Assembly: GCA_964030475.1 (NCBI GenBank)
Contig: CAXIPT010000001.1
Span: 23,678,593-23,742,592 of the forward strand
Direction: 5' to 3'
Source of the DNA: Tethya wilhelma
Lineage: Eukaryota > Porifera > Demospongiae > Tethyida > Tethyidae
Length of the DNA stretch: 64,000 nucleotides
Shown here piece after piece: positions 11,773 to 23,604 of the stretch (position 1 is the stretch's first letter; each line of letters begins with the position of its first letter). Both the position numbers and the translations under genes were made by a program. The notes beneath the pieces were generated by a model, which did no database searches, was not told where the DNA came from, and saw only the letters and a list, made by a program, of their open reading frames with translations.

Positions 11773-12012
11773 ATGTCCATCTGGTTTGAGAATGCCGGTA
11801 GAAAAAATCAAATAATATTATCCAACCGATTTCAAAATTTCAATTAGCACCCGCGGGGCATTGAAAAGCGCTCATTCTCCCCATTCTTTTGGTTGCTTTT
11901 TCAGCTTCCTACACCTTACTAGTCAAAAGTTAGCTATTCTGTCCTATAGAAAAAGTATTGTATGAATCTCATTATTTCACTTCCAGCGGGCATTCTCAAA
12001 CCAGATGGACTT
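11773..12012. mobile_element. TA-flanked MITE, copy A
   Basis: It is 240 bp. The left end reads 'atgtccatctggtttgagaa' and the right end is its complement plus small changes, giving inverted repeats of about 27 bp. TA dinucleotides flank it (11771-11772, 12013-12014), the target duplication of Tc1/mariner-type elements. Sister copies are at 27246 and 58520. Confidence 0.85.
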
Positions 12013-12724
12013 TAGACTAAGTCTCTTTAAGGTATACATCCTCGGAAGGAAGCTAGTTTGATGGAACTAATTAACACCAGTAAGAAGACATCATGCATTA
12101 TTATGACCTGGAAGTAGGTAATTTAGCTATTGGGGTACAACAAAGAACTCACTAGTAAGTGGTTGAACAAAGTGCCATGCAGAGATTCTTGAATTAATTT
12201 AACATACTGGCTGTCATGCCTGCCACTGAGACCCTAGCTTGGTCGATCCATGCCTCAGGAGTCCAGGCGGCACAGGGCGGATACTCTGTTGACCAATGCC
12301 CATATCAGGCATTATAGGTTGGTGTCATCTAGAATCGGAGGTATAGAATGTTTGTGCATGTATAACTACATCATAAATGAGCTTTGTGACCACCTCTTAA
12401 ATTTCATTCACTGAACTTGATTAATTCAGGCATGTACTATAGAAGTATTAAAGTAGTATCACTGATTCACAGTCAGATGACATGAATAACACCATATCCA
12501 TGATAACACATTGATACTTTCTATAGTGATACATGCTGAGCAGAAACATAATTATAGACTTACCAGTTAAAAGTTATACTGATTGCTAACCAACACTTGA
12601 AACCGAGATTTTGAAACTCCTTGACCGCAGCCTCAGGCTCGGCCTCAGGCCACTCCCTCTTGGCATGTCTTCACTAATGATCCAAATAACAGCTTGTGAA
12701 ATTTTGAAATCTAATGATTAAGTG

Positions 12725-12940
12725 ATGGAGACATTCTCTGCTAGAGCTCACCATAATTAAACAGTCTGAACTGAGTAGCATGTAACTAGACCAGCGGCTA
12801 TCGCAAAGCAAGATGGGAAAGAGCAGTAAAGGTAAAAGGCAGTGAAATTGGGGGAAATTATCTGCATGGTCTCTATATATGTCTTTTTCAACATAGATCA
12901 CTTGAAGGTATATACTTTCTCTCTATGGAAACATTGAAGA
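12725..12940 (+). pseudogene. RBM48 exon 1-2 pseudogene fragment
   Basis: 12725-12831 corresponds to RBM48 exon 1 (28115-28210). The ATG survives, but an in-frame TAA arises within about 12 codons and small insertions break the frame; the donor 'aaggtaaaag' is kept. 12908-12940 corresponds to exon 2 but is only 33 bp instead of 110, with the middle deleted. No exon 3-5 counterparts follow. It cannot make an RRM. It is a by-product of the 1.4-kb duplication, not a retrocopy, because the intron is present. Confidence 0.85.
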
Positions 12941-13850
12941 GTAAGCTATTAATTGCTTTTTGAGTGGGCGGAGATTTAGCTAGACCTAATTTAATTAGTG
13001 GATCGTGAAGGGGTGTGTCTATTAAAATATACAATTGAATGAAAGTGTTCAGGAGGTGCTGGAGATCATTAATTTTCTTCGTACAAGTGACCGGAAATTA
13101 GACAACATCATGCAAAGAAACTTCAAAGCATTATATTATTCTTTGAAAACCATGGACCACAGGCACCTTTATAAAAAAGAGATCTAGAAAAAAAACAAAC
13201 CTGTGTAGTAAGTTTGCAGGATGGCTGGTGGAGAGTGTGTGCTAGCTGTGACTTTGAAGCTTGGTGGGTGTATCCAACCAAGTGTGTGTTGAGTGTGACT
13301 GGCTTTTGACCTCTGACCTTTGACCCCTCTGCCACATAGATGAGCAGCATGCATGCGCATGAGTCTGTACAGGAAAATTGTGAATTTGACAGGGCTGTAT
13401 AAAAATCCATTTTTCTTCCCTGGTGGAGAGGAGGCAGTGAATATGTGAGCTTGTAGGGTGTTTGTGTGCATGTCTTGAATATCATGCTGAGTTTTTGACT
13501 GGGTGGCAGCAGTTTTCCTGTTTCACCCTGTTAGACATTTTGTGAGAGAAGGTGGTTGTCAAAAGTATATATATTATAGTACAAAAAGCTTTCTTAGACT
13601 ACAAACTTGCTGAGTAGTTTTTCGCTTTATTTCAAAGTGTAATTATTAGAGCCAATCTTGATTGAAAAGATTACATGGTCTGTGATAAAATACAAAGTTA
13701 TAATTTATAGCAATGACATTGTGGGCATAATAATAATTGTACAATGTAGAATAGTTATTGTTGCAATTATTAATTAACTAGTACTTTTTTAAATAGGCTC
13801 ACTTAACTGCACATGTGACTTTGAACATTAATGCTGGGCCCATCCACTTA

Positions 13851-14636
13851 TTAAACTGTCAGCCTTAACCTATACAGTTTGTTGTACTCTACCAAGCTTT
13901 CTTCAATGAATTTCTTCATCTCAACTGGGAGATCCTCTGGTATAGGAGGAAGAGGCTTTGGTTCAGCAAAACCTGTACTTTTGATAGCATTACCATAAAA
14001 GGGATGGTTTTCAGCAGGCAAATTGTAGAAATCCTGATCCTTTAATTCGTGCCAGGTGGAACTTGGATGAGGCCATGGCTCCCATTTTGTCATGCCCTCT
14101 CTGTATTTGAGACCAACATTCTTACAGTATGCTTCCATCATCTGCTCTGGGTTAGCCAACACATCATCAGCATCAATAATGACAGGGTCAACTCCTCGTT
14201 GGCTGCTAAGAAAAGAATAAAATTCATAATCATGTAATAGCACAAGCTCTTTGCGCCTCATAAACTCTTCCACATTATAGTCAAGAGCCTTGAAGTATGA
14301 GAGCACAGATCTTTGTGGGTTACGAATAAGAAATGAATGAGTAAAAGATTGGTCCAAGAAAGTTTCATATCTTCCATGGATATTGTATGGGTGGTCCTTG
14401 ACAAACACCACAGTCTTCCCCTCATAATCTGATCGAATCATTTTGTCTACATCTTCATAATCGTAGACCAATGGATTATTTGGCATCACTTTTAATGGGT
14501 TGTTCTTAAAGTATGGAGCAGTATATGGATCCATGAATGGTTTGACGTTTGGAAGAGTGCTGATTGAGAATAGAAATGCAGTGGACATACTTCGTGGTGA
14601 AGCCCATAACACTATTCTTTTAGTGTTTGAATTGAC
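13851..14636 (-). CDS. Sulfotransferase-like P-loop protein (5' exon missing)
   Basis: The sulfotransferase fold transfers sulfate from PAPS. Near the start of this exon is the 5'-phosphosulfate loop motif, WASPRSMSTAF, and about 100 residues on is the 3'-phosphate motif, SFLIRNPQRSVLSYFK. Later, DADDVLANPEQM resembles the YEDL-type helix of the family. The protein resembles the stand-alone sulfotransferase-like domain seen in bacteria and in plant 'branched-chain aminotransferase-like' proteins rather than cytosolic SULTs; substrate unknown. The exon encodes 261 residues to TAA. No in-frame ATG precedes the P-loop; the frame is closed by a stop at 14664-14666. 'tatatgttaag' before 14636 looks like a 3' splice site, so a short first exon must lie upstream. 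Confidence 0.7.
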   Translation of the reverse strand, partial: VNSNTKRIVLWASPRSMSTAFLFSISTLPNVKPFMDPYTAPYFKNNPLKVMPNNPLVYDYEDVDKMIRSDYEGKTVVFVKDHPYNIHGRYETFLDQSFTHSFLIRNPQRSVLSYFKALDYNVEEFMRRKELVLLHDYEFYSFLSSQRGVDPVIIDADDVLANPEQMMEAYCKNVGLKYREGMTKWEPWPHPSSTWHELKDQDFYNLPAENHPFYGNAIKSTGFAEPKPLPPIPEDLPVEMKKFIEESLVEYNKLYRLRLTV

Positions 14637-14659
14637 CTTAACATATAGAACGTTATACA

Positions 14660-16850
14660 ATGATTAACAGCTTAATAAGCTATATCTATCATGATTAAAC
14701 ATTTCAACTTTAATCTTTTTACATGCATACTAAATAAGTTGAGCTGAGTAGCATCTTGTAGTTACTGCCTTCTTAAAACTTGACTATACATAATAGTAGC
14801 ATGAAAGTGTAGAAAAGTGGTTATCAACACATAGTGTATGGAAGTGGCTTGTACATTGCTTGTACCAACTTAATGATATTCATTACGATAAAAAATAAAT
14901 TTTTATATACGTGAACTAATTTTTGTGTTTTTGGAGCAATCCGCAAAAATATCAAACGTTACTACCCGCAAACATTTGTAACACTAAGGTACTCTTGATT
15001 AAGATGGAACACCCACATTATAGAATCAAACTACGTGGTCAGTTTGCTATATAAATGTGATGACCTTTACCAACATAAAGATGGCTATACAGTAATTTAG
15101 GCCAATATTTGTTGAACACTAGTTTCTCATCAACTGCCCGCATGATTTTTTCTTGGAGTTTGAATTTTTCTCATTATCTCATTACTGCACATGCACAGAT
15201 CTAAATGATCACGTGACAGTCAGAATGCACAAAGAAAATGAAGGCACGGTACTTTTTGCAGCTAGGCGTTTTGTGAGTGAGGAAAGAAATTAAGATGCTT
15301 ATAACTTGCAGCGTATTTGTAAAATGCTTGTGCCATCATTGCCATGGAGAATTGAAGTCTTGGAGTCATGAAACGTGACGTTTCGAGGGCGTGGCGAGAA
15401 TAATAAATAATGATAATGAGCCTCCCGCCTTCATGCCAGTTTCAAGTATCACTGATGAGAAACTATAATAATCAACAAATCTTGGCCTTATATCAAAGTG
15501 TTAAAAGCTGCCTAGCTCTTGTTTCTTGATATTTTAACAGAAAACGAGTGAAAAGGTTCGTAGTTCGGATGAATTCAAGTTACTATGTATACAGTCAAAG
15601 TTAGCTTAATGCTTTTTGTTTCTCTGGATGTCAAGTAAGTCAGTTAGGGAGGAAGTAAGCCTGAACAAAAATGCATTTATTACTGAGTGTGGCTTCGCGC
15701 TAAGCACTGTCTTAGAGTGTTCTGGGGAGTTTCATTTGTAAATGCCTGCATTAGGAAAAGTCTCTGAGAAAACTTATTAGCAAGGTTTACTGATTCAGAA
15801 GGCTTATAGGTATCTGTCCGATCCTTTACTACTTAAGTAAATGTTTGTAAGCTTACTGAGTCAATGTGGGTGACAGCCCATTAATTCCTGGCTACTATAT
15901 ATATATACGTACTACCGTATGTATAATATCACAAACATGCAGGATAGGTATAGCTTATAGAAATGGGCCGACTGACCAATTTACCCAATACAATGTTCAT
16001 GTAGTCATACTTACACTAATTTCTCAGGGAAACTGGCTAGATAGACTCTGAGGTATCCCTTTGGCAGTTTTCAACTGTATGAGCCAACAAAACTAACAGA
16101 AAGTTTCTACAACACTCTAACTGAAAAGAAGCCACAACAGTGCACGATTTCCAAACAAGCAAAAGTCATTGAGCCAACTCTGTTTTCTTTCGAGCTTTTT
16201 AACTGTGTGGTATAAATTACTGCATTGTAATAAATAATAGCTATACCCAATGTTACCCATGCAATCAGTTAAATTAATGTTAACTTGGTATAAGTTAAAG
16301 TCGTCAATAGCCATGCATGTAGCTTATAATTCAAAGCATGTAATGTGCAGCATATGCAGCATTCAAAACCAGCACAGATTGACCAGTCTCTCAATAGTCT
16401 CCAGGAATTTTAGCACTTTAGAGTTAATGAACAAGTTATAGGCAATTTATAAGAATGGGCAGTGCTGTAAAAATTATGAAACAAGGCAAGACTCTGAATT
16501 TCATCACATAAAACCAAATTACAGATTAAATCAATTTGCATCCAGCTCAGGTGAGCAAGCTAACTCTTGATGATGATCACGATGTTAAGTAGCCACGCCC
16601 ATGCAACAGTACAATCTGCATTGTATGCCTCGATCATGATGCATCGATTGTTATACATGCTAGTATAGTAGAAAGTGTGTTTTACATGACATACAATCAT
16701 GCATGCATGCCTCGATAGCCTCCCTTGATGCCTCGGACAGTGTGTATTACAGTGTATATACGCCGAGGGTTGTACACCATGCATATGGTGCCTTTCATTA
16801 ATAATTAAGCATTGACAACAGTGCCTAGCACATACACAATTAGAACTTTC
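14660..16850. other. Gene-free stretch with degenerate R-family sequence
   Basis: 15440-15930 is a diverged R right part ('aagtcagttaggg', 'acgtactaccgtatg'), and 16380-16520 a fragment of its left part ('gaatgggcagtgctgtaaaa'). The rest shows nothing. The unseen first exon of the sulfotransferase-like gene probably lies in the first few hundred bases. Confidence 0.5.
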
Positions 16851-19015
16851 TATAGAAGTAGCAACTTTATCATCTCTGCACTTCTATAGATGCATTCAGT
16901 ATTATATACCTGCTGATTACACGAAATTGTCTTCTTGCTGCAAACTTTGAGCATTTCTGTCAAGGTAGTCACAATTTCTTCTGTATTAAAACTATTATCA
17001 ACAACTATTAATGGTCTATTTTATACAAGTGCAACATCAGCTTATACACAATGCACTTGGGTACCTTTGTACACCATTGGCAGTAATGGCTATAGCTAGG
17101 TCAATTTTGAGTGGGCATGCATGTATAAAGGGAACAATTAACAATTCCATCATGCCTATGTGTTCATAATGGAGTACTACATAATATTACGCATGAACAA
17201 GTTATATTCACTGTACAAGATATTAAGCTACATATAATAATTATAGCCAATGCATTACCAACATGGATATATATAGGGCTTGTGGTAATGTTAATTACTA
17301 CAAGTAGTAAAGAAAATAAGCAGTGTATTAATGGGCAATGCTATAAACAGTATTGAAACATGGAATGCATGGTCTCAATTTCGGCACATGACTACTTCAT
17401 TTTTGATCCCTCATAGCTATATAAATTGTTATATAAAAATTAATTTAATAGTTCAAAGAAGATGGGTGTCCAACATCAAATTTCCAAAGTATATAGCAAA
17501 TTGAAGTCATTGCTATAGTTATTTGTGTAGACCTACTATAGGTCAACGGAAAAATATATAATGGTTTGATCTATGGATCATGCATTGTTTTCCTTTACGA
17601 GGCGTTTCAATAAAACACAATTTCGCAACATAATGGTCAAGTGACCAGAATATAGTATACGCATATGTACGCATGCACGTACACCGCGTGCTATTGCCGC
17701 ATTTGTCACATGCAGTAAGAATCTTGCGAACACTCTTAAAAAGATAACATAGTCCTAGAACATTGCTTACACCCAGGCCTCACCAAATTTGCTATTGTAG
17801 TGGACCTATTGTAGTGGACCTCGTGTGGCATTTTGGTCACATGACCATCATTTTTGCGAATTTGTGTTTTTAGTGAAATGCCTCACAAAGGAAAACAATG
17901 CGTGATTGCATCAAACTAGATATAATATTATTATTTTTCAGCTGACCTATAGTAGGTCTACACAAATAACTATCAATGACTTCAATTTGCTACTCTTGAA
18001 ATTTGAGGTTGGACACCCAAAGAAAGATCCAATCTGTACTAAGTCTTATATAGCTGCATTTATTACACTAATGGTTCAAATTCCTGCTAATCTTAGCACT
18101 CAGCTAAAAAGTGGAATAAAGTACAGCAGGCAGGATTAGATTATTGGCCAAGATTTAATTGGGCACAAAAAAAGGGAGTAGTCATGTGCCGAAATTGAGA
18201 CCATTACATGTTCCAATACTTTTTATAGCATTGCCCATTCCTACATTGCACACTACAGTGAGGAGACTATCAGAGACTGGTTAGTCCCTACAAAAAACTT
18301 GAGTTATCTGAGTAGAAGCTACATTGTCTGCTAGAGCAGCTAATGTGCATGTGCAAGCATTAAATGTCATGTGGCTATAATCATTATCAATGACCTTTAA
18401 ACTCTACAAGAAGATGGCTACATTATGAATTTATACTCTCAGTTTCAAAGTTTCTATAGTTTTTGTTTAAGCTTATTAATAATTATTTGTAATGAAAACG
18501 AGTATCAAGAAATGTAGTACCTATGAAAAGAATTTACTTTCAAGTTTGTGTTGTCAAAGTTGGCTCAACACATATAAGTTCTGGTTCTCTGGAAAGTAAT
18601 CAAGTAAGTCAGTTAGGAAGTAATTTTAGTATACGTACGTAAGTGGCTTCCCACCAGCGCTCTCTTCGAGTGCTGAGGAAAGTTCCAACTTTGTGTGAGG
18701 TTTAGGCCTTGCATGTAGTTGGTCACTAATCTGTCAGTGAGAGCCTCTAATTTAAGTAAGTTATTTAAGTCTTTAAACTTGCTCAGCTGAGCAAGTTTGA
18801 AGACTTAATTTTTTCTATAGAGTTTATGATCATAAACATTTAATTTAATTTTTGTATTGTGTCTATGGGACAGTCGGCCCATTCCTACTATATGTACTAC
18901 TGTAATGGCGTATGATATATCTGGCCTCCCTTTGTCTTGGCACAAAAGGCACTGTTTATGTGCACCCCACAGCCATGGATGCATAAGTATGTACATGTAT
19001 TCTTATTATAATAAC
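16850..19015 (+). repeat. 2.1-kb dispersed duplication, copy B
   Basis: Same structure as 326-2404: a 430-bp leader, then the R element with the nested GGGTGTCC transposon (17464-18018), then the right end and the tail 'ctggcctccctttgtcttgg'. The whole composite, including the nested insertion, was therefore copied as a unit. Confidence 0.8.
17464..18018. mobile_element. Nested inverted-repeat DNA transposon, copy B
   Basis: It is 555 bp from GGGTGTCC to GGACACCC with inverted repeats of about 160 bp. Flanks are 'aaagaagat' and 'aaagaaagat', a 9-bp target duplication with one difference. No open frame of note is present. Confidence 0.75.
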
Positions 19016-19377
19016 TATGATTGAGTTTAATTCATGCCATACAATATCATAATATTATTATGGAAATGTTTTGGCTACATATACCAATCGATGAACCATG
19101 ACCATTCACATTCCCCAGCAAACAGCATCTCATACCTAAATACTGGCTGCTTGCTGCAAAAGTTCACTTGGGTGAGTGTGGACTGAGGTTGGACTGTAAT
19201 ATGCTCAGACAATTAATTCATGCACTATAAGTGGCTGTCTTAAATAAGTCCGTGGCACTGCTTGAGGACATGAGTCTATTCCTCCAAAGTTCAAGTTAGC
19301 TTTGTCCCCAAGCATCATTACTCTAAACATGAATTTCTTTTGCTATACTATGCCGGAGTATACTACAAAACCTTCTT

Positions 19378-19830
19378 ACAAGTAGTAAAACTTTCAAAAA
19401 ATAAGCAGTGTAAGAATGGGCAGTGCTGTAAAAAGTATTGGAACAATAAAGGCATGTCTCAGTTTTGGAACATGACTACCATTTTACCGTATTAATCATA
19501 ATAATTTATAATTGTTCAAATTTGATCAGTTGGCTAACGGTGGAGTAGACAGGTAGCTTACAGATTTAATACTACCATGCAGCCAACTGTTGGGTAAAAT
19601 ATTAAGTAACACTTGAGACATGCTTTGTTCCAACACTATATACTGCCCATTCCTACACTGCTTATTTGTTTAAATTTTTACTACTTAATTGTTCATTCAC
19701 ATTTTCCAACACTACAGTATGAGGACAATTAGACTCTGGTTGCTTTCCCTACAAAAAGCTTGCGGCAGCATGCACCACGTGGGTGGATAGCTAATGACCT
19801 TTGAACTCTACCTACAAGATGGCTACATGC
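19378..19830 (+). repeat. R-family element, partial copy
   Basis: The left arm ('caagtagtaaaactttc', 'gaatgggcagtgctgtaaaa') recurs inverted at 19620-19700. The segment 'gacctttgaactctac' then follows and similarity stops. It is truncated on the right. Confidence 0.65.
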
Positions 19831-20754
19831 AGCATTGCTTACTATGATCTGCCTTGGCCAATGCCAATACTGTGGTACTGAGTCCAATTTTGTATCAACC
19901 AACTTGAATTTTGTATTACGGTCTAACATTAAGTATGTTGCAAATGAATTTGAGCTGCTTGATATAGGTCAGTGCAGTCTGCCATATATCATACTGATCT
20001 GCATGATCTGAGAGAGGTAAACATTAGATAAGTGTGCCCAAGATCGTGCAAAAAAACTTCTAAAAGGTCTGCTGTAAATTCTTTCGGACCATGATCTGTG
20101 CATATATAAGTGTGCTATGCAATCTATACATTGTTGTTTTCGTGTCTATACTGATAATTCAGAGGATCGATGCCGAAACTGAAAGTTTAATTTTACGCAG
20201 ACTTTTTTTAATCAAATTTCATGTAACAAGCTTAACTCTATATGTACAATGTCATGTGCGTCTAGTAACTTATGGAGGGCAGAGGATTGGTTTGCACAAA
20301 TCATTATGACCTATACAAGTCTTTATAATTTACGACAAGCACTAATTATCTAAAACTGAACTAGTTTAGCATTACAATCAATATTTATTTAGCTATAATT
20401 TTGATTGAAGCTGCTGCCTTTTCCATTTCGGCCAGGACATGTTAATTGATCGAGCTACATCATTGGGAATCAACTGTTCCTTGTGAACAACAGTACTATA
20501 ATATTATATGATGGCACAAATTAGGCTTGATTTCACCAACACATTCAAATGGCTTGAAATCTCCAATGCCTAACAACTGAGTGCAGACAGCTATATAGAT
20601 ATAGAATGGGAGGAATGGAATGAAGTGCAAAAAATTGTTGTAAAAGAGTGATTTCGTAATTACATGTCACTGTTTGGACAGAACATCATCTAGGACATTA
20701 TTAGTTTATATAAATAATTAAGCTGGAGTACACTATAGTCTTGCTTAGGTGTAA

Positions 20755-21690
20755 TGTCTGTAATATCTGGTGTATCGTCTGCATCGCTGCTCATGATGTG
20801 CCGTGTGTATTGAATCACATGATGGATCTTTTGTTGAAGCAAGGGCATTGCTTGATATTGCCTCTTCTGCCTCGTTCATCTCAGAGAGGTTAGCAAACTC
20901 ACTCTCTCCCCCTTGTTCAAATAGAAGAATCAATATAACAGGCATAGCAGGTCTCTCACATCAAGCTCAGAATCACTCAACAACCACATTCACGCGAATA
21001 ATTGAATGGGTTCTATACGATTGGTGAACAACTGTCGTAAGAAGGAGCAAGCAGAACGTTCACATATGACAGTGACAGAGATTGAAGCTGTTGAACAATA
21101 TTGTTTTCGAGTCGTGCAACAAGACTATTTCTGTTAGGAGATTGAGCTTCTCAAGAAGGAGAAAACTCTTCCCAATTCAAGTTGTATTCTGTCTCTTCAT
21201 CCTAATTTGGACTCCAACTCCCTGTTACGTGTTGGCGACAGAGAGAATGTTATCAAGACCTCAAGTCCAAATAAGCATCCAGTGATTGTCCATGGGAAAC
21301 ATCCTGCTACGAAGCTGTTGATCCTATCTGAGCATTTGAGATTACTTCATGCGGGACTGCAGATTTTGTTCTCGATGCTTAGCCAACATGTCCACATTAT
21401 TGGTCACAGAAAGACTATTCGATCGATTGCACAAAGCTGTTTTGTGTGTCGGAAGCACTCACCTATAAGCCCAAGCCACAGCTAGGTCATGGGAACACTT
21501 CCTAATGAAAGGATCATTCAAGACTTGGTCTTTGAACGAACCTGCATGAATTAATTATGCTGGACCCTTCTACCTCAAGTATGGCTATTCACGTCACAGT
21601 GAACCGACTGTTGTAAAAGCATACGTGTGTATTTGTGTCGGTGACTGTGAAAACTTCTTCTGGAACATACAAAGTTGTGAAATGTCCCAT
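20755..21690 (+). mobile_element. BEL/Pao LTR retrotransposon, decayed pol fragments
   Basis: Around 20800-20990 the + strand reads as a retropepsin of the BEL/Pao type (ALLDIASSASFISERLA, then ITGIAGLSHQ). 21207-21485 reads as the zinc-binding start of an integrase (EHLRLLHAG, then a CFVCRKH finger), and 21490-21640 shows broken pieces of the integrase core (AGPFYLKYG). Reverse transcriptase and RNase H are missing between them, and frames change and stop, so the element is dead. It is a retroelement remnant, not a host gene. Confidence 0.75.
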
Positions 21691-21858
21691 AACCAAGGTA
21701 GCATTGCATGGTATTACCTATATTGATCAATGACTTTGAACCTGAATTATACTTTTACTTAATTTTGTTTGTAATTTAATCTAATGTTGTGGACTCATGT
21801 TAGTTAGTTCTGAACATTTGCCTGTAAGACCGTCGATGTCGGTCTTGGCCGGCGGAAA

Positions 21859-22057
21859 TGTTGGTTTGTATAGTTTTGGTAAAGGACACTAAATGCAAGT
21901 ATATACTTGTTTGATTTTGTAAAATTTCTGTAATGTGTACGTTACATTAATTTAGAGTTGAAGTTTTGTTCTTTAGTGAACAGTTGAACATGTGCTTTTC
22001 GAAAATAAATCACTAATTAAAAAGAGTTGAAACAATTGCTTTACACTGCTTGACACA
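21859..22057 (+). repeat. Probable LTR of the BEL/Pao element
   Basis: It starts TGTTGG just after a purine-rich 'ggccggcggaaa', ends ...TTGACACA, and contains 'gaaaataaatcac', a polyadenylation-like signal. TG...CA ends and a ~199-bp length fit a short LTR. It is immediately followed (22061) by 'tggtatcaaaggc', resembling a primer-binding site for initiator tRNA-Met. Confidence 0.5.
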
Positions 22058-22555
22058 TAATGGTATCAAAGGCTTGTCAACAACTTGTAGTTGAAATTTT
22101 CAATCAACTTCTTCATATGATCGTTCTGACAGTGTCCCTTCGGCGGTCAATAAGCCCATTTGAAAATGTGAAATATTTTCAAGACCAGGACAGGGAATAT
22201 AGCCGACATTTCAAATGGCAATCATAATCTGTCAAGCAATACATATAATTTATATAATCATTTAAGCGTAGATCCAGCTGAACATGCACTCCTCACATGA
22301 ATGTGAGGAATGTGAGCACTCACAAATTATACTGGAGGAAAAATATGTCCTCAAATCATGAAGCACATGTACTTGCATGCATGCAGACATAATCGTATCA
22401 ACTATAGCACTAAAACTTAACACATTATAATTATACTGTTATTATGGTCCTTGTCCAATTATGTTTAGCTTATATACAATTTTGTAATAAATATATGAAT
22501 AATTAAGTCCATAAATGCAAATTGCATTCATGAATACAAAATTTAATCATGCTAA

Positions 22556-23209
22556 TTATGGCTTCATGACTCCAACCCAGTCAGTAGCTGTTTGACGTGG
22601 ATAACCAGGATCAACCTCACTCTTCTCAATGTCAAAGCGAATATATTCCTGCCTTTTAAAGAAATATACTTTTTTGCTTTGTGCGGTCCACATTAGAGCT
22701 GCATCCAAGTTGTTAGTAAATTCTACAGGAAACCCCTTCCAGTTGCCACGTATTGGTTTAGGGTAGCCCTGATCTGTGGTGTTTGTTGTCATGTCATACC
22801 TTACATATTCACCTCCTTTAAAGAAGAATGCTTTCCCATTTTCAGCATTAAATGCTGCATCAAGATCAGATGTAAATTCTTCAGGAAGCCCCCAATTTTT
22901 CTTGATTAGCTTTGGATACCCTGGCATGCCTGTCTCTTCAAAGAAATTGAATCCTTCGTATTCATCACCTTTAAATAAGAACACTCTTCCAGTTCCAATG
23001 CCATCATACAAAGCAGCTTGAATGCCGTACTGGAATCTTTCTGGAAGATTTGGCCACCGTAGGCCAATTGGTGATGGGTACTCATGGCTATCGGCTAATG
23101 TATCTTTTTTCATCCACCATTTACAGTAGACTCTTGAATCGGCTCCAGAGCCAAAGATATACACAGTTCCCTGTTCTTCTTTTTTGACTGCTGCGCTAAT
23201 CCCTTCCAT
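22556..23209 (-). CDS. Hemopexin-repeat protein, 217 aa, no signal peptide
   Basis: A single-exon gene with ATG at 23207-23209. Four hemopexin-type blades follow one another at about 50-residue spacing. Each has the pattern 'aaL...(g/k)vyFFKg.eYiRfd' then 'GYPk.I...W'. Examples are AALYDGIGTGRVFLFKGDEY, AAFNAENGKAFFFKGGEY and AALMWTAQSKKVYFFKRQEY. Blade 1 (VYIFGSGADSRVY) is the most divergent. Four blades make one complete beta-propeller, so the protein is just this domain. There is no signal peptide or catalytic domain, so it is not a matrix metalloproteinase; it resembles small cytosolic hemopexin-fold proteins such as plant albumin-2. Ligand unknown (haem, polyamine or metal are only family precedents). 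Confidence 0.85.
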   Translation of the reverse strand: MEGISAAVKKEEQGTVYIFGSGADSRVYCKWWMKKDTLADSHEYPSPIGLRWPNLPERFQYGIQAALYDGIGTGRVFLFKGDEYEGFNFFEETGMPGYPKLIKKNWGLPEEFTSDLDAAFNAENGKAFFFKGGEYVRYDMTTNTTDQGYPKPIRGNWKGFPVEFTNNLDAALMWTAQSKKVYFFKRQEYIRFDIEKSEVDPGYPRQTATDWVGVMKP

Positions 23210-23551
23210 TATACCAAATAATTTAAAGTGATTGCAGATCTTCTAGTAAAATTGCCGCAGTGCATTACAGATTTGCTTTTATAGGCTAATAATACAATGA
23301 GTCATGGAGACATCATGCAGGTATACAGGCCACGTGATCAGGTGATTTGCTCCATGCATGCTCATAATGTACTTGGGGCGAGCATGAGCGAGCCTCAGCT
23401 AGTGCAGCTTATTGACTATACTAGAAGAATGCAGGGCATTATGGGGCAAGCCTGAGTGAGCGCAGTATTTTGCATGAGTTGCACAGAGAGTGTACAAAAA
23501 ATATTTATCAGTTAGCCTCATCCCCAGGCCCAAAAGAGGACTAGGCTAGCT

Positions 23552-23604
23552 GACTAGTCTCGCTAGCCAGACTCTCTGCAAGGAAAGCAAGGCTAGCGAG
23601 ACTA
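23552..23604. repeat. Small foldback, TAGTCTCG family
   Basis: 'tagtctcgctagccagact' and 'ggctagcgagacta' form inverted arms around a short loop. It belongs with the other TAGYCTCG foldbacks in this window. Confidence 0.6.

Larger units (their letters stand above)
11559..12948 (+). repeat. Duplicate of the RBM48 5' region (copy A)
   Basis: This 1.4-kb block matches 27041-28410, beginning 'gccacaactaaaa' and ending after 'aacattgaagagtaag'. It includes a TA-flanked MITE at the equivalent place (11773-12012), so the MITE was present before duplication. Indels and substitutions are scattered, so the event is not very recent. Confidence 0.85.

Noticed and set aside
13123..13485. Two overlapping minus-strand frames of 95 and 120 codons
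   Set aside because: Neither shows a family motif, and the frames overlap in different phases; no splice context supports them.
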